Position numbers and translations under genes: made by a program. From positions 496,001 to 560,000 of the forward strand of contig NZ_WBKO01000001.1 in the NCBI RefSeq assembly GCF_032842345.1: a DNA stretch of 64,000 nucleotides, read 5' to 3'. Shown here piece by piece: positions 52,538-61,851 of the stretch. Each line of letters begins with the position of its first letter. The stretch's first letter is position 1. Source of the stretch: Methanoculleus caldifontis (GTDB lineage Archaea > Halobacteriota > Methanomicrobia > Methanomicrobiales > Methanoculleaceae). A model generated the notes under the pieces. The model ran no database searches and was not told where the DNA came from. It saw nothing but the letters and a program-made list of their open reading frames with translations.

Positions 52538-53485
52538 ATGGAGTCATTACAACGTCCGGTTCTCCTGATCCTCGGCGCAGGAGCGGTCGGCCTCTCGCTC
52601 GCCGGGAAGCTCTCCGGCACGGCGAGAGTATACGTAGCATGCCGGCCGGCGCACGCCGACGCTATCCGCGAGCAGGGGCTTGCGATCGAGGGGATCTGGG
52701 GGAACGGCACCGTCGACGGGATCATCTGCGTCACGGATTCTTGGGAGGTCCCGGCCGGGGTCGAGTTCGTCATCGTCACCGCGAAGGGTACCGACACCCG
52801 GGCGATCTGCGAGGAGTACGCGGAGGTGATCCGGGGCCTCCCGGTGGCAAGCCTCCAGAACGGCATCGGAAACGAGGAGATCATCGCGGAGTACACCGAT
52901 ACCGTCGTCGGCGGGACCGTGACGACGAACTTCTCGGTCGTGGGCCCGGGGCACGTTCGGGTCCGGAGCGAGAGCGCCCCGATGCAGCTCGGGGTCTGGT
53001 CCGGCGACGGGGCCGCCGCGGCCCTCGACCGCCTGATCGGGATCGTCCGGGCGGCCGGGATCCCCGTCGAGGCGAGCGACGATATCCGCGCCGGAAAATG
53101 GACGAAGGCGCTCCTCAACATCGCGGTGAACCCGCTCTCCGCCCTTCTCAGAGCCCCGGTCGGGGCCGCGGCCGACGACGATCTCCGGGAGATCGTCGCC
53201 GGGCTCATCCGCGAGACCTTCGCGGTCGCCGGCGCCGAAGGAGTGCGCCTCCCCTGGACGACCGCCGACGACTACCTCGAGCACCTCTTCTGCGTTCAGG
53301 TGCCCGACTTCGCCGCGGTCTACCCCTCCATGTACTACGACCTCCGGCTCGGCCGCCGGACGGAGATCGACCTCCTCAACGGGTATATCGTACGCCTCGG
53401 CGAGCGCCACGGGATCGAGACGCCGTATAACCGGTGCATCGCCGGACTCATCCGCTACGCCGGGGCGCACCCGGACGCACGGTAG
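52538..53485 (+). CDS. panE: 2-Dehydropantoate 2-reductase
   Basis: 315 residues. The Rossmann motif LILGAGAVGLSLAGKLSG and the conserved DIRAGKWTKALLNIAVNPLSAL with the catalytic lysine are clear. It makes pantoate for coenzyme A. The ATG at 52538 (MESLQRPV) gives a normal N-terminus; an upstream GTG at 52484 is less likely. Confidence 0.93.
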   Translation: MESLQRPVLLILGAGAVGLSLAGKLSGTARVYVACRPAHADAIREQGLAIEGIWGNGTVDGIICVTDSWEVPAGVEFVIVTAKGTDTRAICEEYAEVIRGLPVASLQNGIGNEEIIAEYTDTVVGGTVTTNFSVVGPGHVRVRSESAPMQLGVWSGDGAAAALDRLIGIVRAAGIPVEASDDIRAGKWTKALLNIAVNPLSALLRAPVGAAADDDLREIVAGLIRETFAVAGAEGVRLPWTTADDYLEHLFCVQVPDFAAVYPSMYYDLRLGRRTEIDLLNGYIVRLGERHGIETPYNRCIAGLIRYAGAHPDAR

Positions 53486-53494
53486 GGGCCCGCC

Positions 53495-53674
53495 TCACTT
53501 CCCGGCCAGCTTCTCCGCGAGTCTCCGGGCCGCCTCCCGTGCCTTCGCCTCGGTCCTCCAGAGCCCCGTCCTTCCCACAGGGGTCCCTTCCCGATCATAG
53601 AGCTGCACGTAATAGCCTCCTTCCTGGCGGGCGAACCGGACTTCGCCGACGATCCCGGGGCCGTACTCCTGCAT
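53495..53674 (-). CDS. Small conserved-looking protein, 59 residues
   Basis: This short frame on the minus strand encodes a beta-hairpin-like part (IVGEVRFARQ, then YYVQLYDREG) and a basic alpha-helical tail rich in A, R, E and K. The pattern is regular and fits a real small protein of unknown function; it might be related to YegP-like proteins. It is convergent with panE, 10 bases away. Confidence 0.5.
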   Translation of the reverse strand: MQEYGPGIVGEVRFARQEGGYYVQLYDREGTPVGRTGLWRTEAKAREAARRLAEKLAGK

Positions 53675-53780
53675 GCCCTGATCTTGCCCGCGCGAAGGAT
53701 ATGAACATTCCGCGTCCCGGACCCCGATCCTGCTGCTTCTGTAAGGGAGGGAGAGCGTAAAGCCCCGCAGAGCGGGCGTG

Positions 53781-54154
53781 ATGATCCTTATCGGATACCC
53801 ACTCTCCTGGCAGGGGCATACGGAGAAGGTGGCGGCGGCGCTCGTCAGGCGGATCGAGCGTCGTCAGGGAGGAGTGATGGCGTTCTTCGGCATGCGGGCG
53901 GCAATCGACCCGGTGACGACCGACCTTCCGGCGTCGACTTCCTAATCGTCGCGACCCCGGTCTGGTCGCGGAAGGTCCCGCCCTACGTCAACGGATATCT
54001 CTCCCGCGTCACGAACGCCCGGGGAAAACCTTTCGCCGCCCCCGCCGAGATGAGGGGGGGCGGGACCGAGAGCGCCGTCGATGCCGGGTATATCGACCAC
54101 GCGCTCGAGGAACTCGCCCGGACGATCGCCGGGGCTCCCGCACCGGCCCGGTGA
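53781..54154 (+). pseudogene. Frameshifted and internally deleted flavodoxin
   Basis: The first frame (53781-53945) starts MILIGYPLSWQGHTEKVAAA, the FMN-binding start of flavodoxin, and stops at TAA 53943. A second frame overlaps it and encodes VDFLIVATPVWSRKVPPYVN, the next conserved block, up to the stop at 54152-54154. The section that should follow is missing: EMRGGG continues straight into the C-terminal helix ALEELARTI. The two frames together are about half the normal length. Confidence 0.75.
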
Positions 54155-54171
54155 GTGGAGGCCGCGGCCCC

Positions 54172-54447
54172 TCACAGTGTCAGCGGGATCCCGAGGAGGT
54201 GCAGCACCACCGTGACCAGGACACCGAAGATCCCACCGATCGCGCAGATGAGAACCGTGATCAGGTTGATGGGGATGTCGGGCCGGCCGACGAGGCTCAT
54301 CAGATTGAGGAGGTTGATGAGCCAGAGCAGGATCACGCCCACGACGGCGTTGATGATGAGCCCGGTGACGCTTTTGACCACTTTATAGAGGACGAAGGCG
54401 ACGACGATCACCAGGATCAGGGCAAGGAGCGCTGTGAACAAGCTCAT
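54172..54447 (-). CDS. BofA-like small membrane protein
   Basis: 91 residues with three hydrophobic segments; the second contains GLIINAVVGVILLWLINLL. This is the pattern of the pro-sigmaK processing inhibitor BofA family, found in methanogens where the Bacillus sporulation role does not apply. The archaeal function is unknown. Confidence 0.85.
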   Translation of the reverse strand: MSLFTALLALILVIVVAFVLYKVVKSVTGLIINAVVGVILLWLINLLNLMSLVGRPDIPINLITVLICAIGGIFGVLVTVVLHLLGIPLTL

Positions 54448-54503
54448 ACTGCCCGTTTGACGCGCCCGGTAATGAATCTTCCCGGGATAGGTGCGGAGAT
54501 CAT

Positions 54504-55052
54504 TCAGAGATACCCCAGCGTCTTAAAGACCGGCTGGAGACAGACCCCGTTGCCGGTCTTCACGCACCGGACCCCCGGCACCCCCTCGTAGGCGCCCATC
54601 GTCCGGCCGTCTCCGAGCTCGACCCAGTCGTGGACGGCGACGCCTTTTCCGAGGATCTCGACGTGGAGGGCGTTGGTCTTGAACGTCCCCGCATTCCAGA
54701 TCATGAGCCCGTGAACCGGCTTTGCGGGGATCCCGTTCCGGCGGAGGACCTCCACCCGCAGGAGCGCGAGGTCGGTGCAGTCGCCTACCCCGTGCGCGAG
54801 GGTCGCGTCGATGCCCACCGGGAAGAGGCGGGGCGTCCCGTCGACGCAGGAGAACGTCGTCCTGTCCACGCGATCGATGAGCGCGTCGGGGGAGGGGTCC
54901 GGCAGAGGATCGGGATACCTCGAGAGAGCGGCGATCCTCTCGGCCGATACTTCTTCGGCGGCACCGAAACCGGAGCCGCCGTCGTAGATCAGGTGTCCCT
55001 GGGGAATAAACACGGAGAGGAGAAGAATCGTGTGAAGAATGCTCCAAATCAC
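54504..55052 (-). CDS. Secreted transglutaminase-like cysteine protein
   Basis: 182 residues. After a short hydrophobic signal (SILHTILLLSVFIPQG), the motif GVGDCTDLALLRVEVLRRNG contains the nucleophile, with NALHVEI and HDWVEL supplying the histidine and aspartate of a transglutaminase-type triad. It may be a peptidase or cross-linking enzyme at the cell surface. The start is a GTG at 55052 after a long AT-rich region with several TATA-like elements (55060-55140). Confidence 0.72.
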   Translation of the reverse strand: MIWSILHTILLLSVFIPQGHLIYDGGSGFGAAEEVSAERIAALSRYPDPLPDPSPDALIDRVDRTTFSCVDGTPRLFPVGIDATLAHGVGDCTDLALLRVEVLRRNGIPAKPVHGLMIWNAGTFKTNALHVEILGKGVAVHDWVELGDGRTMGAYEGVPGVRCVKTGNGVCLQPVFKTLGYL

Positions 55053-55232
55053 GTTACTAACTCAATACAATTGAATGATTTTAACAATATAATAAAATAT
55101 CCATTTTTATCGCGCCATTTATATACAGTAAAGACGGTTTACAGGCGTGACCTGCGGAGCATATCCCGGACGCGCCTGTCCGGGGCTATCGTTGCCGGTG
55201 AGCGAGAGGGGGCTCCGGCGGGAGCCCGCAGA

Positions 55233-56465
55233 TCACCGGGAAGATTTCGTGCCGGCGATATGCCGGGCGGCGAGGGCCGCGGTGGAGAACGCTGCCTGGA
55301 GGTTGTAACCCCCCGTGTCGCCGTCGATATCGAGCACCTCGCCGATGCAGTAGAGGTTTTGCACGGTCTTAGAAGCCATCGACCTGGGGTTGATCCCGTC
55401 GAGGGCGACCCCGCCCCGGGTCGCCATCGCCTCGGCAAAGCCCCCGAGCCGCGCCACACTGAACGGGAACTCCGCAACGGATGCCGCGAGCGCGCTTCGG
55501 GCCTTCTTACCGAGATGGGCGCAGGACTCCCCGGGCGAGACCCCGGAAAGGTCGAGCAGACGCCGGGCGAACCGCTCCGGGAGGGGGAGGGCAGAGAGGA
55601 CGGTCTTCGCCTGACGGGCTCCGCCCGCCGCAATCGCGTCGGCGACCCGCTTCCGGACCGCCTCGGCGCTCGCCTCCGGGAGGAACGTGACCCGGAGCAC
55701 GTCGCCTGCAAGAATAGAGCGGGAGAGATCGAGGATGCCCGGCCCTGAGAGGCCGGTGTGCGTCAGGAGGAGGTCGCCCGTGTGCCGGCGGACCAGTCTT
55801 CCGCCCCGGTAGACGGCGATCCCGGCCTTCTCAAACGATATCCCGGCAAGATCCGCGAACGGGTAGTCCGCGACGTAGACCGGAGTGAGTGCCGGGGCGA
55901 TCTCCGTGACCGGCTGGCCGAGGGCCCGGGCGAAGGCGTAGCCGTCCCCGGTCGAGCCGGTGGCAGGGTAGGAGGCCCCGCCGGTGGCGAGGACGAGGAC
56001 GCGGGCCCTAGCGACCCCTCTCTCCGTCCGGACGAGGAACCCGTCCCCGTCCCGCTCCACCGCCACGACCGGCTCGCTGCGGCGGAGTTCCACCCCCCGG
56101 CCGGCGCACTCGGTAAGGAGGACGTCGAGGACGTCCGAGGACTTCCGGGTCTCCGGGAAGACCTTCCCCCCGGGCTCGGCCTTCATCCCCAGACCCCTCG
56201 CGGCAAAGAAGGCTATCAGATCGCGGTTCGTAAAATTCATCAGCGCCGGCCGGAGGAACGCGCCGTGGTCGCCGTAGTGCGAGAGGAAACCGGCGATCTC
56301 CCCGTCGTGGGTGATGTTGCACTGCCCGGACCCCGCGACCAGGAGTTTTCGTGCCGGCGCGGGTTTCTTCTCAAAGACGATCACCCGCTCCCCCTCTCCT
56401 GCTGCCTCGAGGGCGCAGAAGAGCCCGGCCGGGCCTCCTCCGATGATCACGACGGCATCGTTCAC
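55233..56465 (-). CDS. NAD(P)/FAD-dependent oxidoreductase, HI0933/BaiN family
   Basis: 410 residues. The Rossmann motif IIGGGPAGLFCALEAAGEG and KKPAPARKLLVAGSGQCNIT are typical of the HI0933 family, with GGASYPATGSTGDGYAFARA and a C-terminal GEVLDIDGDTGGYNLQAAF. The substrate is unknown. It is divergent from the secreted PKD protein gene. Confidence 0.92.
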   Translation of the reverse strand: MNDAVVIIGGGPAGLFCALEAAGEGERVIVFEKKPAPARKLLVAGSGQCNITHDGEIAGFLSHYGDHGAFLRPALMNFTNRDLIAFFAARGLGMKAEPGGKVFPETRKSSDVLDVLLTECAGRGVELRRSEPVVAVERDGDGFLVRTERGVARARVLVLATGGASYPATGSTGDGYAFARALGQPVTEIAPALTPVYVADYPFADLAGISFEKAGIAVYRGGRLVRRHTGDLLLTHTGLSGPGILDLSRSILAGDVLRVTFLPEASAEAVRKRVADAIAAGGARQAKTVLSALPLPERFARRLLDLSGVSPGESCAHLGKKARSALAASVAEFPFSVARLGGFAEAMATRGGVALDGINPRSMASKTVQNLYCIGEVLDIDGDTGGYNLQAAFSTAALAARHIAGTKSSR

Positions 56466-56561
56466 GGCACTAATCGCATAACCGTGCTCCCCCGGAGAAC
56501 ATCAGCATTGGGGTGCCGCGGGGCCGCTACACGGATATAGGGGCGGGCCGTAGGGAGGGGG

Positions 56562-57794
56562 ATGATACGCATGAATGCAGGCCGGATCCTACTCGCCGCC
56601 GGGGTCTTCCTGGCGCTCCTCGCCGTCCCGGCCGCCGCCGTTTCCGGGACAGCCGGACCGACCCTCGTCGCAAACGTCACCTGCGCTCCCGCGCCCGCCG
56701 GGATCCTCTTTACGGATGCATCGGAGATCCCCGGCGTGATCGCCCGGAACTGGTCGTTCGGCGACGGGACCTGGCACAACACCTCCGCAGAGGGGGAAAG
56801 GACAGTCGTGCACACCTACCGCGAGCCGGGCACCTACAGCGTGACCCTCTCCGTCGCCATCCCCGGCTCCGTCACCTGGACCTCCGGGACCGTCGAGGTC
56901 TTCGCCCGGCAGCAGGCGATAACGATCGAGAACCCCTCTCCGGTCGACGGCCTTGCAGCCCTCTTCAATGCCACATACCTTGACGGGATGGAGCCGGACT
57001 TCGCCGACATCCGGTTCCTCGACGGGAACGGGGCCGTCGTCCCCCACTGGACCGCAGCCGTCACGGAGCGTTCGCACGCGGACGTCTGGCTCGCCCTCCC
57101 CGAGGGCGCGACGGCGATCACCATGCTGTACGGCAACCCGGCGGCCCGTGACGCAGGCGACCCCGATACCGTCTTCCTCTTCTTTGAGGACTACGAGCGC
57201 GCCGACCTCTCAAGGTGGTCATATTGCGGCTCAAACGCCGCCGTTCAGGCGGAGGTCGTCCATGACGGCGCATATGCCGGGGATATCAACGTCTCCGAGC
57301 CCGACCTCCGGAGACTCGCGAACAACCGGATCTGCCTTGCGAACATCTCCGCCGGTCCGATCGTCATCGAAGGGGACTTCCAGGTCAGCAAGTTCGGGCG
57401 GTGGTGCGGGTCGGGCTATATCCAGGCCTGGAGCGGAGCCGACCGGGTCTACGCTCTCCACCTCCGGAACAGCTCGGTGCAGTACTACGACGGGGCCCAC
57501 CGGAATTTCTCCGCCGACTACCTGGCCGAGACGGGGACATGGTACCACATCAGGGTCGTCCTCGACACGCTGAACGCCACGGAGAGTGCATGGCTGGACG
57601 GCGGGTACCTGGGGAGCGCGCCCCTCCGGTTTGCCGACGGCTCGCCCGTCCCGCCCGAGACGATCTTCTCCGACGTCGCGCTCATCGGGTCTTCTGCGTG
57701 GGAACGCGGCGACCCGCACCACTTCTACGTCGACAACATCGTCGTCAGGGACTACGTCCCCGTCGAGCCGGTACTCTCCTATACGAGAGGTTAG
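56562..57794 (+). CDS. Secreted PKD/DUF2341 surface protein
   Basis: 410 residues. A signal peptide (ILLAAGVFLALLAVPAAAV) leads to a PKD domain (WSFGDGTWHNTS, then VVHTYREPGTYSVTLSVAI), then a DUF2341 segment (FADIRFLDGNGAVVPHW, VWLALPEGATAITMLYGNP) and a lectin-like jelly-roll domain. It is likely exposed on the cell surface and may bind sugars. No anchor sequence was seen. Confidence 0.85.
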   Translation: MIRMNAGRILLAAGVFLALLAVPAAAVSGTAGPTLVANVTCAPAPAGILFTDASEIPGVIARNWSFGDGTWHNTSAEGERTVVHTYREPGTYSVTLSVAIPGSVTWTSGTVEVFARQQAITIENPSPVDGLAALFNATYLDGMEPDFADIRFLDGNGAVVPHWTAAVTERSHADVWLALPEGATAITMLYGNPAARDAGDPDTVFLFFEDYERADLSRWSYCGSNAAVQAEVVHDGAYAGDINVSEPDLRRLANNRICLANISAGPIVIEGDFQVSKFGRWCGSGYIQAWSGADRVYALHLRNSSVQYYDGAHRNFSADYLAETGTWYHIRVVLDTLNATESAWLDGGYLGSAPLRFADGSPVPPETIFSDVALIGSSAWERGDPHHFYVDNIVVRDYVPVEPVLSYTRG

Positions 57795-57826
57795 ACCTAT
57801 ATCCCGGCAGGGCGCACCGGACCACT

Positions 57827-58291
57827 ATGTGGCGCCCCGCCGTCATCTTTCTTGTCGCCGTCCTGCTCTTCAGTGCCGGCTGCATACATCTGCCGATCAA
57901 GGAGCCGACCGTCACCGTCGACGGGATCGGGATCGAGAGGGTCACGTTGGGGAGGACCGACCTCTCGCTCCGCCTCGTCGTCGATAACCCCAACCCCATC
58001 GGCGCCACCATGGCCCGGGTCTCGTTCGACATCTACTTCCTTGAGGGCGGGCGGGCGGTCTACCTCGCGCACGGGGAGCAGGAAGAGATCGAGATCCAGC
58101 CCAACGGCAAAACCAGCGTCACCATCCCGGTGACTGCCGACAACGCGCCGCTCGTCCGGGCATTCCTGCGCGGCCTGCAGGACGGAGCGATCGTGCTCCG
58201 GGCAAACGGCTCCGCGACGCTCGACTACGGAATTGCGACGTTCGAGGTACCCTTCAACCGAACCGTCGAAGTGCGGCCGGAACAGGGATGA
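57827..58291 (+). CDS. LEA14-like lipoprotein
   Basis: 154 residues. A signal ending in the lipobox LLFSAGC precedes a single LEA type 2 (water-stress) domain with LSLRLVVDNPNPIGATMARVSF. Such proteins bind to membranes or proteins under desiccation or salt stress. The ATG at 57827 gives the lipoprotein signal. It follows the PKD gene after 32 bases. Confidence 0.85.
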   Translation: MWRPAVIFLVAVLLFSAGCIHLPIKEPTVTVDGIGIERVTLGRTDLSLRLVVDNPNPIGATMARVSFDIYFLEGGRAVYLAHGEQEEIEIQPNGKTSVTIPVTADNAPLVRAFLRGLQDGAIVLRANGSATLDYGIATFEVPFNRTVEVRPEQG

Positions 58292-58304
58292 GGACGGCTG
58301 CCGT

Positions 58305-58898
58305 TCATCCCGGCGGCCGGGAGAGGTCCGTCGCCCCCCGGACGTGAAGGAGCCGGGAGACGGCGGTAGCGTTCGTCGCGACCGCGAGGATGACGAGCGC
58401 CGGGAGGACGAAGCCGGTGAGCAGCCCGATGATGATGATCGCGATCCGCTCCGGCCGGGCAAAGAGGCCGGCCCGGCACTCCACCCCGAGCCCCTCGGCC
58501 CTGGCCCGGGCGTAACTGACCATCAGCGAGCCCGTTGCCGCCGCAAACGCGGCCCCGACACCCCAGGGCGCCGCGGTCCAGGCATAGTAGGCGAGCAGCC
58601 CGGCGTAGATCGCCGCTTCCGCGTAGCGGTCCAGGAACGAGTCGAGGAACGCGCCGAAGGCCGAGGCGGCACCGCTCGCGCGGGCAAGCGCCCCGTCGAG
58701 CGCGTCAAAGACGCATGATGCGGAAACAACGACTCCGGCGGCAAAGAACGAGCCGGCGGCGCAGAGGGCCCCGGCGACCGCCATCCCCACAAATCCGAAG
58801 ATAGTGAGGGTATTCGGGGTCGCGCCGGTCCGGGCGATGAGGGTGGCGATCTGCGTGAGCAGCCCGTTCGTCCTTGCCCGAAGCCGATCCTCGATCAC
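58305..58898 (-). CDS. CDP-alcohol phosphatidyltransferase
   Basis: 197 residues with about six helices. The catalytic motif [20 protein letters not shown] followed by LDSFLDR fits DxxDGxxAR...GxxxDxxxD exactly. It makes archaeal polar lipid head groups, for example archaetidylinositol phosphate. A GTG at 58898 is preferred as start. It is convergent with the LEA14 gene and downstream of a decayed arsM. Confidence 0.88.
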   Translation of the reverse strand: MIEDRLRARTNGLLTQIATLIARTGATPNTLTIFGFVGMAVAGALCAAGSFFAAGVVVSASCVFDALDGALARASGAASAFGAFLDSFLDRYAEAAIYAGLLAYYAWTAAPWGVGAAFAAATGSLMVSYARARAEGLGVECRAGLFARPERIAIIIIGLLTGFVLPALVILAVATNATAVSRLLHVRGATDLSRPPG

Positions 58899-58914
58899 CG
58901 GCCCGCCCCCCCGG

Positions 58915-59270
58915 AAATGAGTCTCACGAGTGCCCCCGACCGCGCCATGGCAGGGAGTCGTCGCTGCTGGAAGATAAGGATGTCTCTCCCGGCGGCCGGT
59001 TGTGCCCGGAGCCGGGAGCGGTACCGCCAGAACGATATCGGAGACCATGAGCCTCCCTCCGGACGGAGAACCCGGAGGGCTTCCCGGAAGACCTGCGATC
59101 TGTCCGTAGAAAGGTTCGTGACGCAGTTTGAGGGGACCGCGCCGACCGAGTTGTCCGCCACCGGCAGGTGCTCGATCTTGCCGGGACGGAACTCCACGTT
59201 CCCCTGACCGCCCTTCGCTACGTTCTCCCGCGCTCCCGCCGCCAAGATGCAGTCGCACCTGCGGAAGACG
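58915..59270 (-). pseudogene. Decayed arsenite methyltransferase (arsM)
   Basis: One frame encodes [20 protein letters not shown] and then NCVTNLS...[12 protein letters not shown], which are diagnostic ArsM blocks (normal form: IISNCVINL). The sequence then shifts frame and continues as [16 protein letters not shown] from about 59060. The upstream part jumps from a fragment resembling FDCFLAA directly to ARENVAKGG, so the SAM-binding core has been deleted. The remaining gene is about a third of normal length and cannot be functional. Confidence 0.75.
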
Positions 59271-59451
59271 CCGGTACATGACACGCATATCGATCCGGAA
59301 GAATCGCGACCCTTTTTCAGGCTCTTGTGCCAATATGGCGACAAAGAAACATTCATTTCATAGATTTTGGGAATAATATACCCGAATCATCAAGCAAGTC
59401 TTAAATAATTCTTCCCGAAATAATCCATTAAACAGAAAGGAGTGTCCCATT

Positions 59452-60264
59452 TTGGCACCGTGGCAGCACAGCCTTCAGACGAAGCTGACAGTCAGTTTCA
59501 TTGTCCTCATCCTGGTGGTATCAGGACTCACATTCATGTACACGTACGGGGAGACGAAGAATGCGCTCAAGGAGACGACACAGGACGAGTTGAGAGGGCT
59601 CGCATCGATCATCGCGACCCAGATCGACGGCGACGCAATGGCAGCGCTCCGGCCGGGCGATGAGGAGACACCGGCGTTCGTCGCCATCCGCCACCAGCTC
59701 GAGACGATCCGGCAGTCGAACCCCGATATCCTCTACCTCTATACGATGCGGCAGGCCGGGGATACCGTTGAGTTCATCGTGGACGCAGACTACGGCGTCG
59801 AAGACGGAGCCGCGATCGGCGAGGTCTACGACAGGGTGTTCCCGGAGCTGCTTGCCGGATTTACGGCTCCCTCCGTCGACAGCGAGTTTACCACCGACGG
59901 GTGGGGCACTGTCCTCTCCGGATACGCCCCCGTGAGGGACTCGAGCGGCACCGTCGTCGGGCTCGTGGGCGTCGATATGGACAGCAGCCGGGTGATGCAG
60001 CGCCAGGACTTCATCGGCAATACCATCTTCGTCATCATCGGGATCGCCGTCCTCATCGCCGGCGGGATCATCGCCCTCTTCTCGCGGACGATCATCCGGG
60101 ACATCAAGACGCTCAACGCGACGGCGAACGCGATCAGCACCGGGAACACTGGCGTAACCATCGGCATCGAGCGGAGAGACGAGATCGGTGAACTTGCAGA
60201 CTCTTTCGGGCGGATGGTGGCCAGCCTCAAGATCATGATGGACACGGATGCCGGAGAGAAGTAG
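59452..60264 (+). CDS. Membrane Cache-HAMP sensor without output domain
   Basis: 270 residues from a TTG at 59452. A helix (about 8-27), an extracellular Cache-like sensor (about 35-185, with YLYTMRQAGDTVEFIVDADY), a second helix (about 190-212) and a HAMP-type domain that ends the chain shortly after IGELADSFGRMVASL. There is no kinase or methyl-accepting domain. GGAG lies nine bases before the start. The next gene, 10 bases downstream, may encode its cytoplasmic partner. Confidence 0.8.
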   Translation: MAPWQHSLQTKLTVSFIVLILVVSGLTFMYTYGETKNALKETTQDELRGLASIIATQIDGDAMAALRPGDEETPAFVAIRHQLETIRQSNPDILYLYTMRQAGDTVEFIVDADYGVEDGAAIGEVYDRVFPELLAGFTAPSVDSEFTTDGWGTVLSGYAPVRDSSGTVVGLVGVDMDSSRVMQRQDFIGNTIFVIIGIAVLIAGGIIALFSRTIIRDIKTLNATANAISTGNTGVTIGIERRDEIGELADSFGRMVASLKIMMDTDAGEK

Positions 60265-60273
60265 GAGGTCCGG

Positions 60274-60504
60274 ATGAGTCAGGTCTCGCAGCAGGTACTG
60301 GACATAGCCGTCCAGTACCTCGGTCCGGCAGCCGAACGATTCCTCGAACGGCAGACGAAGGCGCACATGGACAACCTGCCCTTTGCCGACTTAAAGAGGT
60401 CAGACATCCCCACACTGGCCTCCTGGGTCAGAACGTCGGCAGCACTGATCATCGATAAAAAGAAGGCGGAGGAACTGGCGGAGAGGATCTCGCGGCTGGG
60501 GTGA
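60274..60504 (+). CDS. Small conserved-looking protein, 76 residues
   Basis: A helical, charged protein of unknown family. AGGAGG lies eight to ten bases before the ATG and the gene is 10 bases after the Cache-HAMP gene, so the two are probably co-expressed. It has no membrane helix and could act in the cytoplasm downstream of the sensor. Confidence 0.65.
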   Translation: MSQVSQQVLDIAVQYLGPAAERFLERQTKAHMDNLPFADLKRSDIPTLASWVRTSAALIIDKKKAEELAERISRLG

Positions 60505-60554
60505 CCAGGGGAAGCGGGGCCCGCGGCCCCCTCACCTGTGTCGCGGCGGAGACC

Positions 60555-61730
60555 TCATGGGCAGACCATCCGCTCTTCCAGCCGCTCGCTCCCGAGGTAC
60601 TCGTGCGCCGAGATCGCCGCCTTCGCTCCCTCGCCGGCGGCGACGATGATCTGCTTGGCCCGGACGCAGGTCACGTCTCCCGCTGCAAAGAGTCCGGGCA
60701 CGTTTGTCTCGCTGTTCTCATCGATGAGGATCTCGCCCCGCTCGTTCAACGCCACCAGGTTATCAAGGAACCCTGTCTTCGGCACAAGCCCGATCGCGAG
60801 GAAGAGCCCCTCCACGTTGAGGACAGTCTCCTCTCCGCTCTCGCGGTTCCGGAGCGTGATCCCGGTCAGGCCCGCGTCCCCGTGGAGTTCCGTCACCTCC
60901 TGGTTGAGGAAGACCCGGATACCCTCCTTCTCTGCCTGCAGAGCGTAGACCTCGTCACACCGGAGGGCGCTCCGGACGATCAGGGCCACGGAACTTGCGA
61001 ACTTCGTCATCTCAATCGCGGTCTGGAGCGCTGCATTTCCGCCCCCGACGACGGCGACCGGTCTATCGCGGAAGAGCGGGGCGTCGCAGACCGCGCAGAC
61101 GGAGATGCCCTTTCCGATGAGCCGATCCTCGCCGGGGAGCCCGATCTTACGCGGCTCCTTCCCGGAGGCAAGGATGACCGTCCGGCAACGGTACGTATGG
61201 TCCGAGACCATCGTGATAACGAACAGATCGCCCTCTTTCTTGATGCTCCGGACGCTGTCAAGTTCGAGACGGACATCAAATCCCCTGACCTGCTCTTCGA
61301 ACTTCCGGACGAGCTCCTCCCCGGTGATCGTCGAGAACCCCATATAGTTCTCGATCGCCCAGCTCCAGGTAGCCTGGCCGCCGATGTTCTCCGCTATGAC
61401 GACGGTCTTCATAAGGTTCCGGGCGCAGTAGACCGCGGCGGTCAGTCCCGCCGGCCCGGCGCCCACAATGACGGTATCGTATACTCCACCCTCGATCGGT
61501 GTCCCGAAGAGTTCCCGGAGCCTCTTTGCGTCGAACCCGACGATCACCTCGTCGCCGAAGATGGTGACCGGCACACCTCGTTGGCCCGAGGCCGCTATCA
61601 TCTCCCGTGCCGCCTCGCGGTCCTTGCCGACGTCGATATGTTCGTACTCGACATCGTGCTTCTTCAGGAACGCCTCGACCATCCGGCAGTAGGGGCAGCT
61701 CTCCGTCGTGTAGACCTTCACACCTGCCAT
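60555..61730 (-). CDS. Glutaredoxin-thioredoxin reductase fusion
   Basis: 391 residues. The N-terminal domain (about 1-80) is a glutaredoxin with CPYC (VYTTESCPYCRMVEAF). It is followed by a thioredoxin reductase: FAD motif VIVGAGPAGLTAAVYCARN, redox CAVCD, NAD motif VVGGGNAALQTAIEM and the C-terminal GLFAAGDVTC. The fusion lets one polypeptide pass electrons from NAD(P)H to the glutaredoxin disulfide. The ATG at 61730 gives the glutaredoxin start. A rubrerythrin gene follows upstream, which fits an oxidative stress role. Confidence 0.9.
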   Translation of the reverse strand: MAGVKVYTTESCPYCRMVEAFLKKHDVEYEHIDVGKDREAAREMIAASGQRGVPVTIFGDEVIVGFDAKRLRELFGTPIEGGVYDTVIVGAGPAGLTAAVYCARNLMKTVVIAENIGGQATWSWAIENYMGFSTITGEELVRKFEEQVRGFDVRLELDSVRSIKKEGDLFVITMVSDHTYRCRTVILASGKEPRKIGLPGEDRLIGKGISVCAVCDAPLFRDRPVAVVGGGNAALQTAIEMTKFASSVALIVRSALRCDEVYALQAEKEGIRVFLNQEVTELHGDAGLTGITLRNRESGEETVLNVEGLFLAIGLVPKTGFLDNLVALNERGEILIDENSETNVPGLFAAGDVTCVRAKQIIVAAGEGAKAAISAHEYLGSERLEERMVCP

Positions 61731-61851
61731 AGAGTGGAATATCTCGGGGCCTCTATTTAAGTTGTGGGGAGTTAAGCGGAGCGGAGTTAGAGGACAGCCA
61801 GAGGGCCGGTTCGGGCACCTCATGACCGATTGCGGGCCAGAAAAAAAGGGG

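Noticed and set aside
58305-59333. 342-residue extension of the CDP-alcohol phosphatidyltransferase
   Set aside because: The upstream part covers the decayed arsM and contains one of its fragments in frame by chance; the enzyme starts at 58898.
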